From an uncultured Clostridia bacterium (GTDB taxonomy: Bacteria > Bacillota > Clostridia > TANB77 > CAG-508), in assembly GCA_948528155.1 (NCBI GenBank), contig CAOSZT010000041.1, positions 1 through 14,884 on the forward strand: DNA of 14,884 bases, given 5' to 3'. The position numbers and the translations under genes were made by a program. Position 1 is the stretch's first letter. The number at the start of each line of letters is the position of its first letter. This document shows, one piece after another, positions 1-7,666 of this stretch. The notes under the pieces were generated by a model, which saw nothing but the letters and a program-made list of their open reading frames with translations, did no database searches and had not been told where the DNA came from.

Positions 1-147
1 ATTACATCTATGGCAAAGTCTTGGAATTTCATCATTCAAATATAGTTCAATATGATGGTTTCCTTTATCGTCGTAGTAATCAAAAGACTTATAATTATCT
101 ATAAGTTCATATTTCAAATTTAATAATTTTATGATATCATAATTCAT
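1..147 (-). CDS. Probable ISL3-family transposase, N-terminal 49 residues (runs off the window)
   Basis: The ATG is at 147 and the reading frame stays open to position 1, giving 49 residues of a larger protein. The sequence has a KLLNLK segment at residues 8-13, an acidic/aromatic linker, and a C-x-x-C pair (CHRC, residues 45-48). This matches the start of ISL3-family transposases, where a short helix with a KLLN-like motif precedes a small zinc-binding domain. A GGAA-type SD (minus strand, about 154-159) sits just upstream of the ATG. The catalytic DDE domain would lie to the left of the window, so the assignment rests on the N-terminus only. It could instead be another small zinc-ribbon protein. 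Confidence 0.5.
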   Translation of the reverse strand, partial: MNYDIIKLLNLKYELIDNYKSFDYYDDKGNHHIELYLNDEIPRLCHRCN

Positions 148-148
148 A

Positions 149-209
149 GTAAGTTCCTTTCTTTTATTATTGATTTCGCGATTAAAGTATAACATAGATT
201 GGAACTTAC
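149..209 (-). promoter_or_regulatory. Inverted repeat covering the SD site of the transposase gene, with a promoter inside
   Basis: GTAAGTTCC (149-157) and GGAACTTAC (201-209) are perfect 9-bp inverted copies. On the minus strand the downstream arm contains the SD and the bases before the ATG at 147. An extended -10 (TGT-TATACT, minus strand, -10 at 186-191) lies between the arms. A transcript from this promoter would lack the upstream arm and be translatable. A read-through transcript from outside would contain both arms and could hide the SD. The repeat and the -10 are visible; the regulatory role is inferred from known IS elements that block read-through expression. Confidence 0.4.
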
Positions 210-225
210 GTTATAAAAAAATAGG

Positions 226-256
226 AGGATGGTCTATAAATAATACCATCCTTTTT
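226..256 (+). terminator. Rho-independent terminator, probably bidirectional
   Basis: AGGATGGT (226-233) pairs perfectly with ACCATCCT (245-252) around an 11-nt loop and is followed by a T-run (252-256). On the minus strand the same stem is followed by a T-rich stretch (216-223), so it could also stop transcripts entering the transposase gene. No plus-strand gene ends just before it inside the window. Confidence 0.65.
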
Positions 257-347
257 ACATACCCATTATTTTGTTGTGACATACATCTTTATTCATTGTT
301 CATTACATACTATTTATTTTATTGTCTTTATGAACATACATGATTAA

Positions 348-686
348 TTAATATATCCATATAACTCAAAATTTGGTATTAAAACTAGCCGTAAATATGA
401 TATTGAGTATAGAATTAGATATTATTATTCATACGATTCCGTAAATGAACGCTATGTAGCCAATGCAGTTCAAATACCTATGATGTTTATTCAAGAGGGA
501 GAAAATATGTGTTCATTCTCATCTGATATGTTAAAGGATAACAACTTAGATGTATCAGTTTCGTTATCTCCAACTTATTTGAATAAGATTTTAGATGATA
601 ATGATACCTTGATTGAAATATTTATTAAAAATAAGGATACTGTGTCATCAGAATCAATTATTGCCTATCTAGAACGATGTGAATAA
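348..686 (+). pseudogene. 3' remnant of an unrecognised gene (112 codons open, no start in the expected place)
   Basis: An open frame runs without interruption from just after a TAA (345-347) to the TAA at 684-686. The first 44 codons have no ATG, GTG or TTG, yet look coding: they are rich in Tyr, Arg and Ser and have no stops. The first ATGs are at 480 and 483; a later ATG at 507 has an SD-like AGAGGGAG (494-501). A clean terminator (695-727) follows. The simplest reading is the C-terminal part of a gene whose 5' end was lost when the neighbouring IS element arrived. Translation from 507 as a short protein of about 59 residues is possible. I do not recognise the family; the tail is acidic with no obvious membrane segment or metal motif. 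Confidence 0.45.
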
Positions 687-694
687 TCTTAAGG

Positions 695-727
695 GTCCAT
701 TAGCTTTATGGTTAATGGACTTATTTT
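695..727 (+). terminator. Rho-independent terminator of the gene remnant
   Basis: GTCCATTA (695-702) and TAATGGAC (713-720) form a perfect 8-bp stem with a 10-nt loop, followed by TTATTTT (721-727). It starts 8 bases after the stop codon at 686. Confidence 0.8.
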
Positions 728-831
728 CAATTTAAGATGGATATTGCCGTATTACAAGCTTTCTATTAGAAAAGCTTAGTTTCTTAAAAGTTCTTGATTT
801 TTTGCTCGAAATATAAATAAAAAAGATTAAC

Positions 832-860
832 TTGATGCAGTATATTTCCTATGTTATAAT
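832..860 (+). promoter_or_regulatory. Vegetative promoter of the TfoX-domain gene
   Basis: TTGATG (832-837), a 17-bp spacer and TATAAT (855-860) with an extended TG (853-854 region). It lies directly before the SD and ATG at 886. It also shows that the upstream ATG at 832 cannot be the start, because that ATG is part of the -35 box. Confidence 0.8.
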
Positions 861-885
861 AAAGTTAAATGATAGGAGAATATTT

Positions 886-1191
886 ATGGCGACATCAAAA
901 GAATTCAGGGATTATGTTGTTGAACAGTTAAGTGATTTAGGTAATATTACATGTAGACCTATGATGGGTGAATATCTCCTTTACTATAAAGATATATTAT
1001 TTGGAGGGATTTATGATGAGAGGGTACTTGTCAAGAATGTTCCTTCTAATCAATGCTTTGATATGTCATTGGAAATTCCTTATACTGGGGCAAAGCCTAT
1101 GTATATGATTGATGAAATAGAAAATAAAGAATACATATATCAAATAATTTTGGCCACATGTAAAAGTTTAAAGCCTAAAGAGAAAAAATGA
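886..1191 (+). CDS. TfoX/Sxy N-terminal domain protein
   Basis: A 101-residue protein consisting only of the TfoX N-terminal domain. Visible landmarks are the opening MATSKEFRDYV, the RPMMGEYLLYY segment (about residues 24-34), the FGGIYDERVLVK strand pair and a GAKPMY motif. TfoX/Sxy regulates competence in gamma-proteobacteria, but stand-alone N-domain proteins are common in Bacillota and their role is unknown, so a competence function should not be assumed. The start at 886 is chosen because AGGAG (874-878) stands 7 bases before it and the promoter -10 is at 855-860. An in-frame ATG at 832 lies inside the -35 box. It is monocistronic, with a terminator overlapping its stop codon. Confidence 0.85.
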   Translation: MATSKEFRDYVVEQLSDLGNITCRPMMGEYLLYYKDILFGGIYDERVLVKNVPSNQCFDMSLEIPYTGAKPMYMIDEIENKEYIYQIILATCKSLKPKEKK

Positions 1192-1207
1192 TTTTTCTCT
1201 TTTTTTT
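1177..1207 (+). terminator. Terminator overlapping the TfoX-domain stop codon
   Basis: AAAGAGAAAAA (1177-1187) pairs with TTTTTCTCTTT (1192-1202) around a 4-nt loop, and the T-run continues to 1207. The TGA stop (1189-1191) is in the loop, so the last codons form the left arm. Confidence 0.75.
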
Positions 1208-1270
1208 GAAATTTTCCGTCTTAAAATGCTTATATTTCCTATAAAATCATGGAAAGAAAGTAAAACAACA

Positions 1271-1299
1271 TTGACATTTATGTAAGAATTTGATATAAC
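1271..1299 (+). promoter_or_regulatory. Vegetative promoter of the DegV gene
   Basis: A perfect TTGACA -35 (1271-1276), a 17-bp spacer and TATAAC (1294-1299). It leaves a leader of about 75 bases before the ATG at 1379. No riboswitch-like structure was recognised in this leader. Confidence 0.75.
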
Positions 1300-1378
1300 T
1301 TGTAACATAGAATTAAAAAGAATGTAGTTTAAATTAGACATATATTTAAGCTATATATAAAATAAAGAGGGATAAATT

Positions 1379-2269
1379 ATGAAGGTTGCAATTGTATCTG
1401 ATAGTAATAGTGGTATTACCCAAGCTGAAGCAAAAGAACTTGGAATTCATATAGTTCCTATGCCTTTTACTATAGAGGGCGAGGAGTATTTTGAGGACAT
1501 AAACTTATCACAAGAAAGTTTTTATAATAAGCTTTTACAAGATGTATCAGTCTCCACTTCTCAACCATCAATAGGTTTAGTAATGTCTCTTTGGGATGAT
1601 TTATTAAAGGAATTTGATCAAATAGTTTATATTCCTATGTCAAGTGGATTATCAGAATCCTGTGCAAGCGCATTACGTGTTGCAGAAGTAGATTATAAGG
1701 GCAAGGTTTTCGTAGTAGATAATCAAAGAATTTCTGTAACGCAAAAACAATCTGTTTTAGACGCAATAGAGCTTGCTAATAAGGGGTATAATGGACAGGA
1801 AATACATGACATCCTAATGAAGGTTAAAATGCATTCAGATATTTATATCATGGTAGATACTTTAAAGTATTTAAGAAAAGGTGGTCGAATTACTCCTGCA
1901 GCTGCTGCAGTAGGTGGACTACTAAAAATTAAACCGGTCTTACGTATTTTTGGAGAAAAATTAGATAAGTATCGTATGATGAATCGAACATTAGAAAATG
2001 CTAAGCGTATAATGATTGAAGCAGCTAAAAATAGTATAGAAGGATTTTTAAAGGATATAGATGGAAGAACAGATAATGTTCATTTATCTGTAGCTTATAC
2101 TGGTACAGATAATAGTGTTGCATTAGAGTTTGTGGAGCTTGTTAAAAAGGAATTTAAAGTAGAAAATGTTGTATGTAATCCTTTATCCTTATCTGTTTCC
2201 TGCCATATAGGAGATGGAGCATTAGCGATTGCTATGTCAAAGGCGCTATCAGAGGAATTATTAAAATAG
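1379..2269 (+). CDS. DegV-family fatty-acid-binding protein
   Basis: A 296-residue protein, the usual length for the family. DegV/FakB proteins bind a fatty acid between two alpha/beta domains. In organisms with FakA they present it for phosphorylation and incorporation into phospholipid. Visible family features: the N-terminal strand ending DSNSGI (8-13), TSQPS (60-64), SSGLS (88-92), and the TLKYLRKGGRI helix/turn (161-171) followed by an Ala/Gly-rich stretch and KIKPVL. The start has an AAAGAGGG SD at 1364-1371. The gene stands alone between its own promoter and terminator. No fakA-like kinase is in the window, so a role in exogenous fatty-acid use is from family knowledge only, and the lipid is unknown. 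Confidence 0.93.
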   Translation: MKVAIVSDSNSGITQAEAKELGIHIVPMPFTIEGEEYFEDINLSQESFYNKLLQDVSVSTSQPSIGLVMSLWDDLLKEFDQIVYIPMSSGLSESCASALRVAEVDYKGKVFVVDNQRISVTQKQSVLDAIELANKGYNGQEIHDILMKVKMHSDIYIMVDTLKYLRKGGRITPAAAAVGGLLKIKPVLRIFGEKLDKYRMMNRTLENAKRIMIEAAKNSIEGFLKDIDGRTDNVHLSVAYTGTDNSVALEFVELVKKEFKVENVVCNPLSLSVSCHIGDGALAIAMSKALSEELLK

Positions 2270-2290
2270 CCGTTAAACGGCTGTTTTTTT
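2268..2290 (+). terminator. Terminator of the DegV gene
   Basis: AGCCGT (2268-2273) and ACGGCT (2277-2282) form a 6-bp GC-rich stem with a TAA loop, followed by a run of seven T (2284-2290). The stem begins inside the TAG stop codon. Confidence 0.85.
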
Positions 2291-2309
2291 ATCTTAACTG
2301 TTGTTTTTA

Positions 2310-2338
2310 TTGTTAAAATTACCAAAATATAGTATAAT
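2310..2338 (+). promoter_or_regulatory. Vegetative promoter of the ktrB-ktrA-lipid kinase operon
   Basis: TTGTTA (2310-2315), a 17-bp spacer and TATAAT (2333-2338), giving a leader of only about a dozen bases before the ATG at 2358. The short leader leaves no room for a c-di-AMP riboswitch, which controls potassium uptake genes in some Bacillota. Confidence 0.75.
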
Positions 2339-2357
2339 AAGACAAGTGAGGGATTAT

Positions 2358-3677
2358 ATGATAAAGAAAAGAAAAATAAAAGTACATCCTTATGTATTTA
2401 TCATCTTAACATTTTTATCGGTAATTTTGCTTGGCACAATATGTTTTATGCTTCCTTGGGCTGTGACAGATGGAAAGCATTTAAGTTTTATAGATGCATT
2501 ATTTATGGCAACATCAAGTGTATGTGTTACAGGATTATCTGTTATTACCCCTGCCGTTAAATTTAGTCTTTTTGGGAAAATAATTATGGCAGTATTAATG
2601 GAAATTGGGGGGCTATCCTTTTTAACTATTGCAGTTTGCTTTTTTGCTATTTTGGGAGGAAAAATAGGAATAGGTAACCGTTATTTGTTAAGAGAGGCTT
2701 TAAATCAAAACTCCTTAGCTGGGATTGTACATCTTGTAAAGAGAATTATTCTAATCTCCTTTGTCATCCAAATGATTGGAGTAGTATTAAATTTTATCGC
2801 TTTATTTGCCTATTATGATTATAATTTTTTAAAGACCTTTGGAGTTGCTATATTTCATTCTATAGCCTCTTTCAATAATGCTGGATTTGACATTTTTGGG
2901 AATCAAAGCATGATTCCGTTTAAGGATAATATATTATTAAACATATCTACGATGAGTTTAATAATAAGTGGAGGATTAGGCTTTATTGTTATTAATGAAC
3001 TGGTAAGTAAGCATAGCTTGAAAAAGCTATCTATTCATAGTAAAATAGTATTAGTAATGACCTTTGTTTTAATACTTATAGGAATGCTAATATTTAAGTT
3101 TTCAATGTATGATGAAATTAGTTGGTTACAAGCTTTGTTTACCTCTGTTACCTGTAGAACGGCGGGTTTTACAAGTATTCCATTAGAACATATTCCGCCA
3201 AGTGCTTATATTATGTGTATTGTTTTAATGTTTATTGGTGCATCCCCATGCTCGACAGGTGGTGGTGTAAAGACAACAACTATATTTGTTATAATGCTGA
3301 CTTTTTTCTACTATGCTCAGGGGAAAAAGCCGAGAATTTTTCATAGAAGAATTTCAGATAACTCTATTTTTAAAGCTTTTGTATTATTTGGTATAACGGT
3401 TATTATTATGATATTAGGAACAATGCTAATCGGATTTAGTCAGCCTAAGCTTGGGCTAGATAAAATATTATATGAGGTTGTTTCCGGATTTTCTACTACA
3501 GGACTATCCATGGGAATAACACCTATTTTAAATAGCTTTAGCAAGGCTGTACTTTGTTTTATGATGTTTTTTGGAAGGCTAGGACCTTTAACAATTATTG
3601 GAGTAGTAAATCATAACTGGATGACAGAATCAAAGGAAAAGATTCAGTATGTGGAAGAAAGGATTATTGTAGGATGA
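2358..3677 (+). CDS. ktrB: Ktr potassium uptake system, membrane subunit KtrB (TrkH family)
   Basis: A 439-residue integral membrane protein, the ion-conducting subunit of a Ktr-type K+ (Na+-coupled) transporter. It has the four M1-P-M2 repeats of the Trk/Ktr/HKT superfamily. The four filter loops are visible: TSSVCVTGL (52-60), FNNAGFD (172-178), VTCRTAGF (264-271) and VSGFSTTGL (375-383), each with the conserved filter glycine. GASPCSTGGGVKTTT (294-308) contains the gating region after the third loop. The short basic N-terminus is typical of KtrB rather than the longer TrkH. The start is at 2358, with a GTGAGGG SD just before it. An in-frame TTG at 2301 is rejected because it lies upstream of the -35 box. 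The stop overlaps ktrA by ATGA. Confidence 0.93.
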   Translation: MIKKRKIKVHPYVFIILTFLSVILLGTICFMLPWAVTDGKHLSFIDALFMATSSVCVTGLSVITPAVKFSLFGKIIMAVLMEIGGLSFLTIAVCFFAILGGKIGIGNRYLLREALNQNSLAGIVHLVKRIILISFVIQMIGVVLNFIALFAYYDYNFLKTFGVAIFHSIASFNNAGFDIFGNQSMIPFKDNILLNISTMSLIISGGLGFIVINELVSKHSLKKLSIHSKIVLVMTFVLILIGMLIFKFSMYDEISWLQALFTSVTCRTAGFTSIPLEHIPPSAYIMCIVLMFIGASPCSTGGGVKTTTIFVIMLTFFYYAQGKKPRIFHRRISDNSIFKAFVLFGITVIIMILGTMLIGFSQPKLGLDKILYEVVSGFSTTGLSMGITPILNSFSKAVLCFMMFFGRLGPLTIIGVVNHNWMTESKEKIQYVEERIIVG

Positions 3678-4339
3678 AGAAGAGTTTTATTGTCATAGGA
3701 TTAGGTCGCTTTGGGTCATCTGTGGCTAGGGCGCTTTCAAATATGAATTGTGATATATTAGGTATGGATATTTCTGAGGAATGTGTTACGGATTTGGCTA
3801 GAGATATTGAACATTGCGTAATAGCAGATTCAACTAAAATTGCCACTCTTAAAGAACTTGGTGTTGCATCAATTGATCATGCAGTAGTAGCAATTGGTAA
3901 TGATTTGGAAGCATCTATTTTAACAACAATGAATTTAAAAACCCTAGGTGTTAAAAATATCACAGTAAGAAGTGATTCTTTGGGTTATCATGAAATTTTT
4001 GAACGTTTAGGAGCAACTGAAGTAATCGTTCCAGAAGAGTCTTCAGCAATTTCTCTTGCCAACCAAATTGCAAGTGATGCTATTTTGGATTATTATTCTA
4101 TTGATAGTGATTTTGCTATCGTACAAATACAGGTTGGCCCTAAATTCCGTGCCCAAACTTTGATTGAATTGAATTTGCGTAACAAATTTGATGTTAATAT
4201 AGTTGGAATTATCCATGAGGATAAATTTTATATTCCTCGAGGAACAGATTCACTTATGCCGTCAGACATTATGGTATTAGTAGGAACCAAACAGAAGATA
4301 AGAAAAGTTGATGCATTTATAAATCAAGAAACAAAATAG
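3674..4339 (+). CDS. ktrA: Ktr potassium uptake system, regulatory subunit KtrA
   Basis: A 221-residue cytosolic protein with an N-terminal RCK_N Rossmann domain and a C-terminal RCK_C domain (about 140-221). The nucleotide-binding GLGRFG (9-14) and the acidic residue D32 at the end of the second strand are present. KtrA-type rings bind ATP/ADP and gate KtrB, and in many Bacillota the RCK_C domain binds c-di-AMP, which closes the channel. The length is typical for KtrA and half that of proteobacterial TrkA. The ATG overlaps the ktrB stop codon (ATGA, 3674-3677), so the two subunits are translationally coupled. No regulator other than the shared promoter was seen. Confidence 0.94.
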   Translation: MKKSFIVIGLGRFGSSVARALSNMNCDILGMDISEECVTDLARDIEHCVIADSTKIATLKELGVASIDHAVVAIGNDLEASILTTMNLKTLGVKNITVRSDSLGYHEIFERLGATEVIVPEESSAISLANQIASDAILDYYSIDSDFAIVQIQVGPKFRAQTLIELNLRNKFDVNIVGIIHEDKFYIPRGTDSLMPSDIMVLVGTKQKIRKVDAFINQETK

Positions 4340-4348
4340 GTGATTGCT

Positions 4349-5260
4349 ATGCGAGCTTTAGTTGTTTACAATGTTTATAGTGGCAAAAGTAAGATTGTAA
4401 AGCACATAGATTATATTTGCCAAAAGTTGAAAAGTAAATATGAAATTGTGGAAACCTTTGCCTCTGTAGGGCCGAATTCAATTAGAGATTATGTAGTACA
4501 AAATGCAGGTGATTATGATTTAGTAGTTGCTTCAGGTGGAGATGGTTCTATAAATGAAGTGATTAATGGATTGATGATGATTAAAAATCGACCAACTTTA
4601 GCCTATGTCCCTACAGGAACGTGTAATGATACTGGCAAGACGTTAGGGTTAAAGAAAAACCTGAAGAAAACATTGCGTATAATTTTGATGGAGAATAAAA
4701 CCTTATTAGATGTGAATCGTATCAATGGTCAGTATTTCATCTATGGATTAGCTGCAGGTAATTTAACAGATGTTAGTTATGCAGCGAGCTATAAAGTGAA
4801 AAAACGCTTTGGAAAGTTTGCATATTATTTTGAAACTGTTAAATCCTTTAGCAAAGACAGATCAATTCATATAGAAATTCAAACAGAAAACAGGACAATT
4901 ACAGGAAAATTCTTCTTATTTTTAGCAACAAATTCACGCTATTTAGCCTCTATAAAGCTACATAGAAAGAAAAGAATCTATTTAAATGAAGGCAAGCTAT
5001 ATGTTACCTTGATTCGTAAAACGAATCGGTTGATTAATGCTATTGATTTTGCTTTATTTATGCTATTGGGGGAAAGATATAAGCATAATATAGAACACTT
5101 TGAAGCTAGCAATATGGTAATTACCTCTAAGAGAGCAATTCCTTATAATACAGATGGAGAAAGCCTTCCCAAATTAAGTAGAATTGAAGTGACTGTTATT
5201 CCTGAACAAATTGAAATGATAGTTTCAAAAAGAGTTTTAAAACGACATTTTAATAAATAA
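4349..5260 (+). CDS. Diacylglycerol kinase/YegS-type lipid kinase
   Basis: A 303-residue soluble or membrane-associated lipid kinase of the DagK catalytic-domain superfamily. It has the nucleotide-binding GGDGS (63-67), PTGTCND (88-94) and, near the C-terminus, a DGE motif (about 269-271) that completes the active site. In Gram-positive bacteria DgkB-type enzymes phosphorylate diacylglycerol released by lipoteichoic acid synthesis; the exact lipid here cannot be read from the sequence. An in-frame GTG at 4340 directly follows the ktrA stop, but the ATG at 4349 is preferred because AGGTGAT, a good SD, precedes it by about 6 bases. It is the third gene of the ktr operon. No terminator was seen between it and the germination operon. 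Confidence 0.88.
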   Translation: MRALVVYNVYSGKSKIVKHIDYICQKLKSKYEIVETFASVGPNSIRDYVVQNAGDYDLVVASGGDGSINEVINGLMMIKNRPTLAYVPTGTCNDTGKTLGLKKNLKKTLRIILMENKTLLDVNRINGQYFIYGLAAGNLTDVSYAASYKVKKRFGKFAYYFETVKSFSKDRSIHIEIQTENRTITGKFFLFLATNSRYLASIKLHRKKRIYLNEGKLYVTLIRKTNRLINAIDFALFMLLGERYKHNIEHFEASNMVITSKRAIPYNTDGESLPKLSRIEVTVIPEQIEMIVSKRVLKRHFNK

Positions 5261-5284
5261 AAAAGACTTATTCTAGACATACTA
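5254..5284 (+). promoter_or_regulatory. Candidate sigma-G (forespore) promoter of the germination operon
   Basis: TAAATA (5254-5259), an 18-bp spacer and CATACTA (5278-5284). The known B. subtilis sigma-G consensus is TGAATA, 17-18 bp, CATACTA, so the -10 is perfect and the -35 matches at five of six bases. It overlaps the last codons of the lipid kinase gene and lies 15 bases before the first germination gene. Germinant-receptor operons are classic sigma-G targets, which makes the match more credible than chance in AT-rich DNA. Confidence 0.7.
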
Positions 5285-5298
5285 TAAGTGGTGATCTT

Positions 5299-6309
5299 AT
5301 GACCAAATTATCTAGAGTAAGTTTTTTTTTATTTGTAACAATATTTAATTATCTTTGGCTAAGAATTGTTATGTTTCAATATTTCTATAACGAATATGGT
5401 AGTATGGGTTTATATTATACCGTAATTATAGGAATCGCAATGCTATTAATTTTTGTTTTTTTACCAAAAAAATTATTACACTATGCTTATGAAGATGCCT
5501 TTAAAAAATCTTATTTTAAGTATTTTTACTTTGCAATAAAGATTTTAGAAACAATTTTTGGTCTTAGTTTTTGTGTATACTTGTTATCTAAAATTTTTAT
5601 ACCTACAGGAAACTTTTATATCATGATGGGTTTAATGCTTATGGCCTCAGTTCTTTTATCTTATTATAAGCCTAAGGATGTAATAGAAGTTTCTACTTTA
5701 TTTATAATATTAGGATATGCAATTCTAGGATTGACACTTTTTTTTCAACCAAATTTAGATGCTAAGGTTTTTTTGCCATTAAAGGAAACAAGCTTTTGGG
5801 CATTACCTTTTTTTGCTCTCATGTTTTTTGGAGATAATTTAACCTTTATTTTATATAAAAAGGATGTCTCTTTTTCAAAAACAAATTTCATAATGGCTAT
5901 TTTAACATCAATCATATTTTTTGGAATCGAATATTTTATATTTATTGGTAATGTAGGAGACACCTATCTTAAGGGGATAAATTGGGTAGGCTTTATAAGT
6001 CTATCCATTGAACCTATAACGAGATATTTAGGAAATTTTGATTTTGCATATATTTTTTATATTATGATATGCTGTATATTTAAGTATGGCTTTAATCTCA
6101 GTATTATACGCAATAATATCTCAATGAATCATAAGCTGATGACAGGGATATTAGCAGTAACCTTATTTGCTATGGGGTGTGTTTGCTATATCTTTATTCC
6201 TATGAAAGATTTATATTTTAAAGTAATTGCTTGCTTGCTAATGCTAAGTGCAATTATTGTATTTTGGTATGTAAAGGAGTGTTACCATGCTAGAAAAACT
6301 GAAGAATAA
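5299..6309 (+). CDS. Spore germination protein, GerB-type transporter subunit
   Basis: A 336-residue, strongly hydrophobic protein with about ten membrane segments, of the spore germination permease family (APC superfamily). Such B subunits sit in the spore inner membrane and bind the small-molecule germinant. It is somewhat shorter than the usual roughly 360 residues and divergent in sequence. The identification is therefore helped by the neighbours: GerA- and GerC-type genes follow directly. The SD is GGTGATC before the ATG at 5299. It overlaps the next gene by 23 bases. It comes first in the operon, where most operons start with the A subunit. The germinant cannot be predicted. Confidence 0.82.
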   Translation: MTKLSRVSFFLFVTIFNYLWLRIVMFQYFYNEYGSMGLYYTVIIGIAMLLIFVFLPKKLLHYAYEDAFKKSYFKYFYFAIKILETIFGLSFCVYLLSKIFIPTGNFYIMMGLMLMASVLLSYYKPKDVIEVSTLFIILGYAILGLTLFFQPNLDAKVFLPLKETSFWALPFFALMFFGDNLTFILYKKDVSFSKTNFIMAILTSIIFFGIEYFIFIGNVGDTYLKGINWVGFISLSIEPITRYLGNFDFAYIFYIMICCIFKYGFNLSIIRNNISMNHKLMTGILAVTLFAMGCVCYIFIPMKDLYFKVIACLLMLSAIIVFWYVKECYHARKTEE

Positions 6310-7666
6310 TGCAGATGTAATTTTTAAAAAAACAAAAGCTAATTGTTCAATTTATTATCAAGAACATTTATGTAATATTTTAGAATTTATGAAGGATTTC
6401 TATCCTAGATTAGTTGAGGATTTAGATAGTGACATAGATGAAATATTGCCAGGTATATGTAAAAAATTAGAAGCAGATGAAAATGCAATCATTCAATTCA
6501 TTTTTTGTGGTTTATTAATTTGTGAAAGAAAAAAGCAGTTTTATGTTATAGATCTTTCAAAAGCACCATCTCGACCCACGGGAGATTCTATTGCTGAGCC
6601 AGACAATGTCTTTGGCTCTAGAGATGGATTTGTTGAAAATTTTAAAGAAAATATAGCCTTAATACGAACAAGGGTAAAGGACGATAAGTTAAAGATTGAT
6701 ACAATTAATGTAGGTAGAAGAAGTAAAACAATTTTATCCTTATTATCTATTGAGGACATACACAACGAGGAAATGAAAAAGCATATCATTCAGGAATTAG
6801 AGAAAATTGATATAGATGCAATAATTTGTATAGAAGATGTTATGTCATATTTTCAAAATAAGCATTTATTTCCTACCTTTCATTATGTAGGAACTCCAGA
6901 TACTGCATGTAGAAGATTATATAATGGTGAATTTGTTTTAGTCATTGATCGAATTTGTATTGTGATTTGCTTACCCACAACCTTAGCTTACACCTCAAGA
7001 CTTAAGATTGATGCCTTGAACATGCCTCTATTTTCCTTTTTTGAGCGTTGGTTTATTATTTTATCCGCTGTATTATCCATATTCTTTTGTGGTCTCTTGG
7101 TCGCTTTTTCTGGAATACAAATGGATAGCCTATCCTTAACGGTTTTATCTACATTAAAAATATCCCAAACAGGAATATATTTACCTATTTTTCTAGAAAT
7201 ACTTATAGTTTTAGGGATGTTTGAGCTATATTATTTAATTGGTTTTCGACAAAATAAAGTTACGGTATCCTCTACAATCGTTTTGATAGGTGGTTTAATT
7301 GTTGGTCAAAATTTAATTTCTTCAGGAATCGCTGGAGTATTTATTATGACAGCAACTGCAATATGCTTCCTATTATCCTTTGTTGTAAGCTCTAATGTTA
7401 CAAATATTATTTCTATAAGTCTAGCTAGGGTACTAATTTTAATATCTTCCTTATTTTATGGATTATTTGGTATTGTAATCGCAAGTATCTTTTTAGCTTG
7501 TTATTTATACAATCAAAAGACCTTAGGAGTTCGTTATTTTTATCCTTTTTTACCGTTTAATTTAAAAGGGATTCATAAATTCTTTTTAGCTTCATCTAAT
7601 CTAAAATTAGATGAAAGAGATAAACCGTTAAAAATAAATAATAAGATAAGGAGAAAATTACAATGA
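6287..7666 (+). CDS. Spore germination protein, GerA-type subunit
   Basis: A 459-residue protein. It has an N-terminal soluble domain (about 1-245) and a C-terminal membrane domain of about five or six helices (about 250-425), ending in a short basic tail. Family signatures are visible: SRPTGDSIAEPD (95-106), SRDGFVENFKENIALIRTR (111-129), VGRRSKT (142-148), IDIDAII (174-180), FPT...PD (195-205) and GEFVLVIDR (214-222). A subunits of germinant receptors oligomerise in the spore inner membrane and are thought to form an ion channel that opens on germinant binding. AAAGGAGT (6273-6280) is an excellent SD, placed inside the end of the GerB-type gene. The stop overlaps the next start by ATGA. Confidence 0.93.
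   Translation: MLEKLKNNADVIFKKTKANCSIYYQEHLCNILEFMKDFYPRLVEDLDSDIDEILPGICKKLEADENAIIQFIFCGLLICERKKQFYVIDLSKAPSRPTGDSIAEPDNVFGSRDGFVENFKENIALIRTRVKDDKLKIDTINVGRRSKTILSLLSIEDIHNEEMKKHIIQELEKIDIDAIICIEDVMSYFQNKHLFPTFHYVGTPDTACRRLYNGEFVLVIDRICIVICLPTTLAYTSRLKIDALNMPLFSFFERWFIILSAVLSIFFCGLLVAFSGIQMDSLSLTVLSTLKISQTGIYLPIFLEILIVLGMFELYYLIGFRQNKVTVSSTIVLIGGLIVGQNLISSGIAGVFIMTATAICFLLSFVVSSNVTNIISISLARVLILISSLFYGLFGIVIASIFLACYLYNQKTLGVRYFYPFLPFNLKGIHKFFLASSNLKLDERDKPLKINNKIRRKLQ

Noticed and set aside
832..885. An upstream in-frame ATG for the TfoX-domain gene
   Set aside because: It lies in the -35 box of the gene's promoter; the ATG at 886 has the SD and begins the conserved domain.
2095..2325. Minus-strand open frames opposite the DegV, ktrA, GerB-type, GerA-type and GerC-type genes
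   Set aside because: All lie antisense to well-supported genes, lack SD sites and show no domain features.
2301..2357. An upstream in-frame TTG start for ktrB
   Set aside because: It lies upstream of the promoter -35 and -10 boxes; the ATG at 2358 has its own SD.
2339..2357. A c-di-AMP riboswitch controlling the potassium uptake operon
   Set aside because: The leader between the promoter and the ktrB start is far too short.
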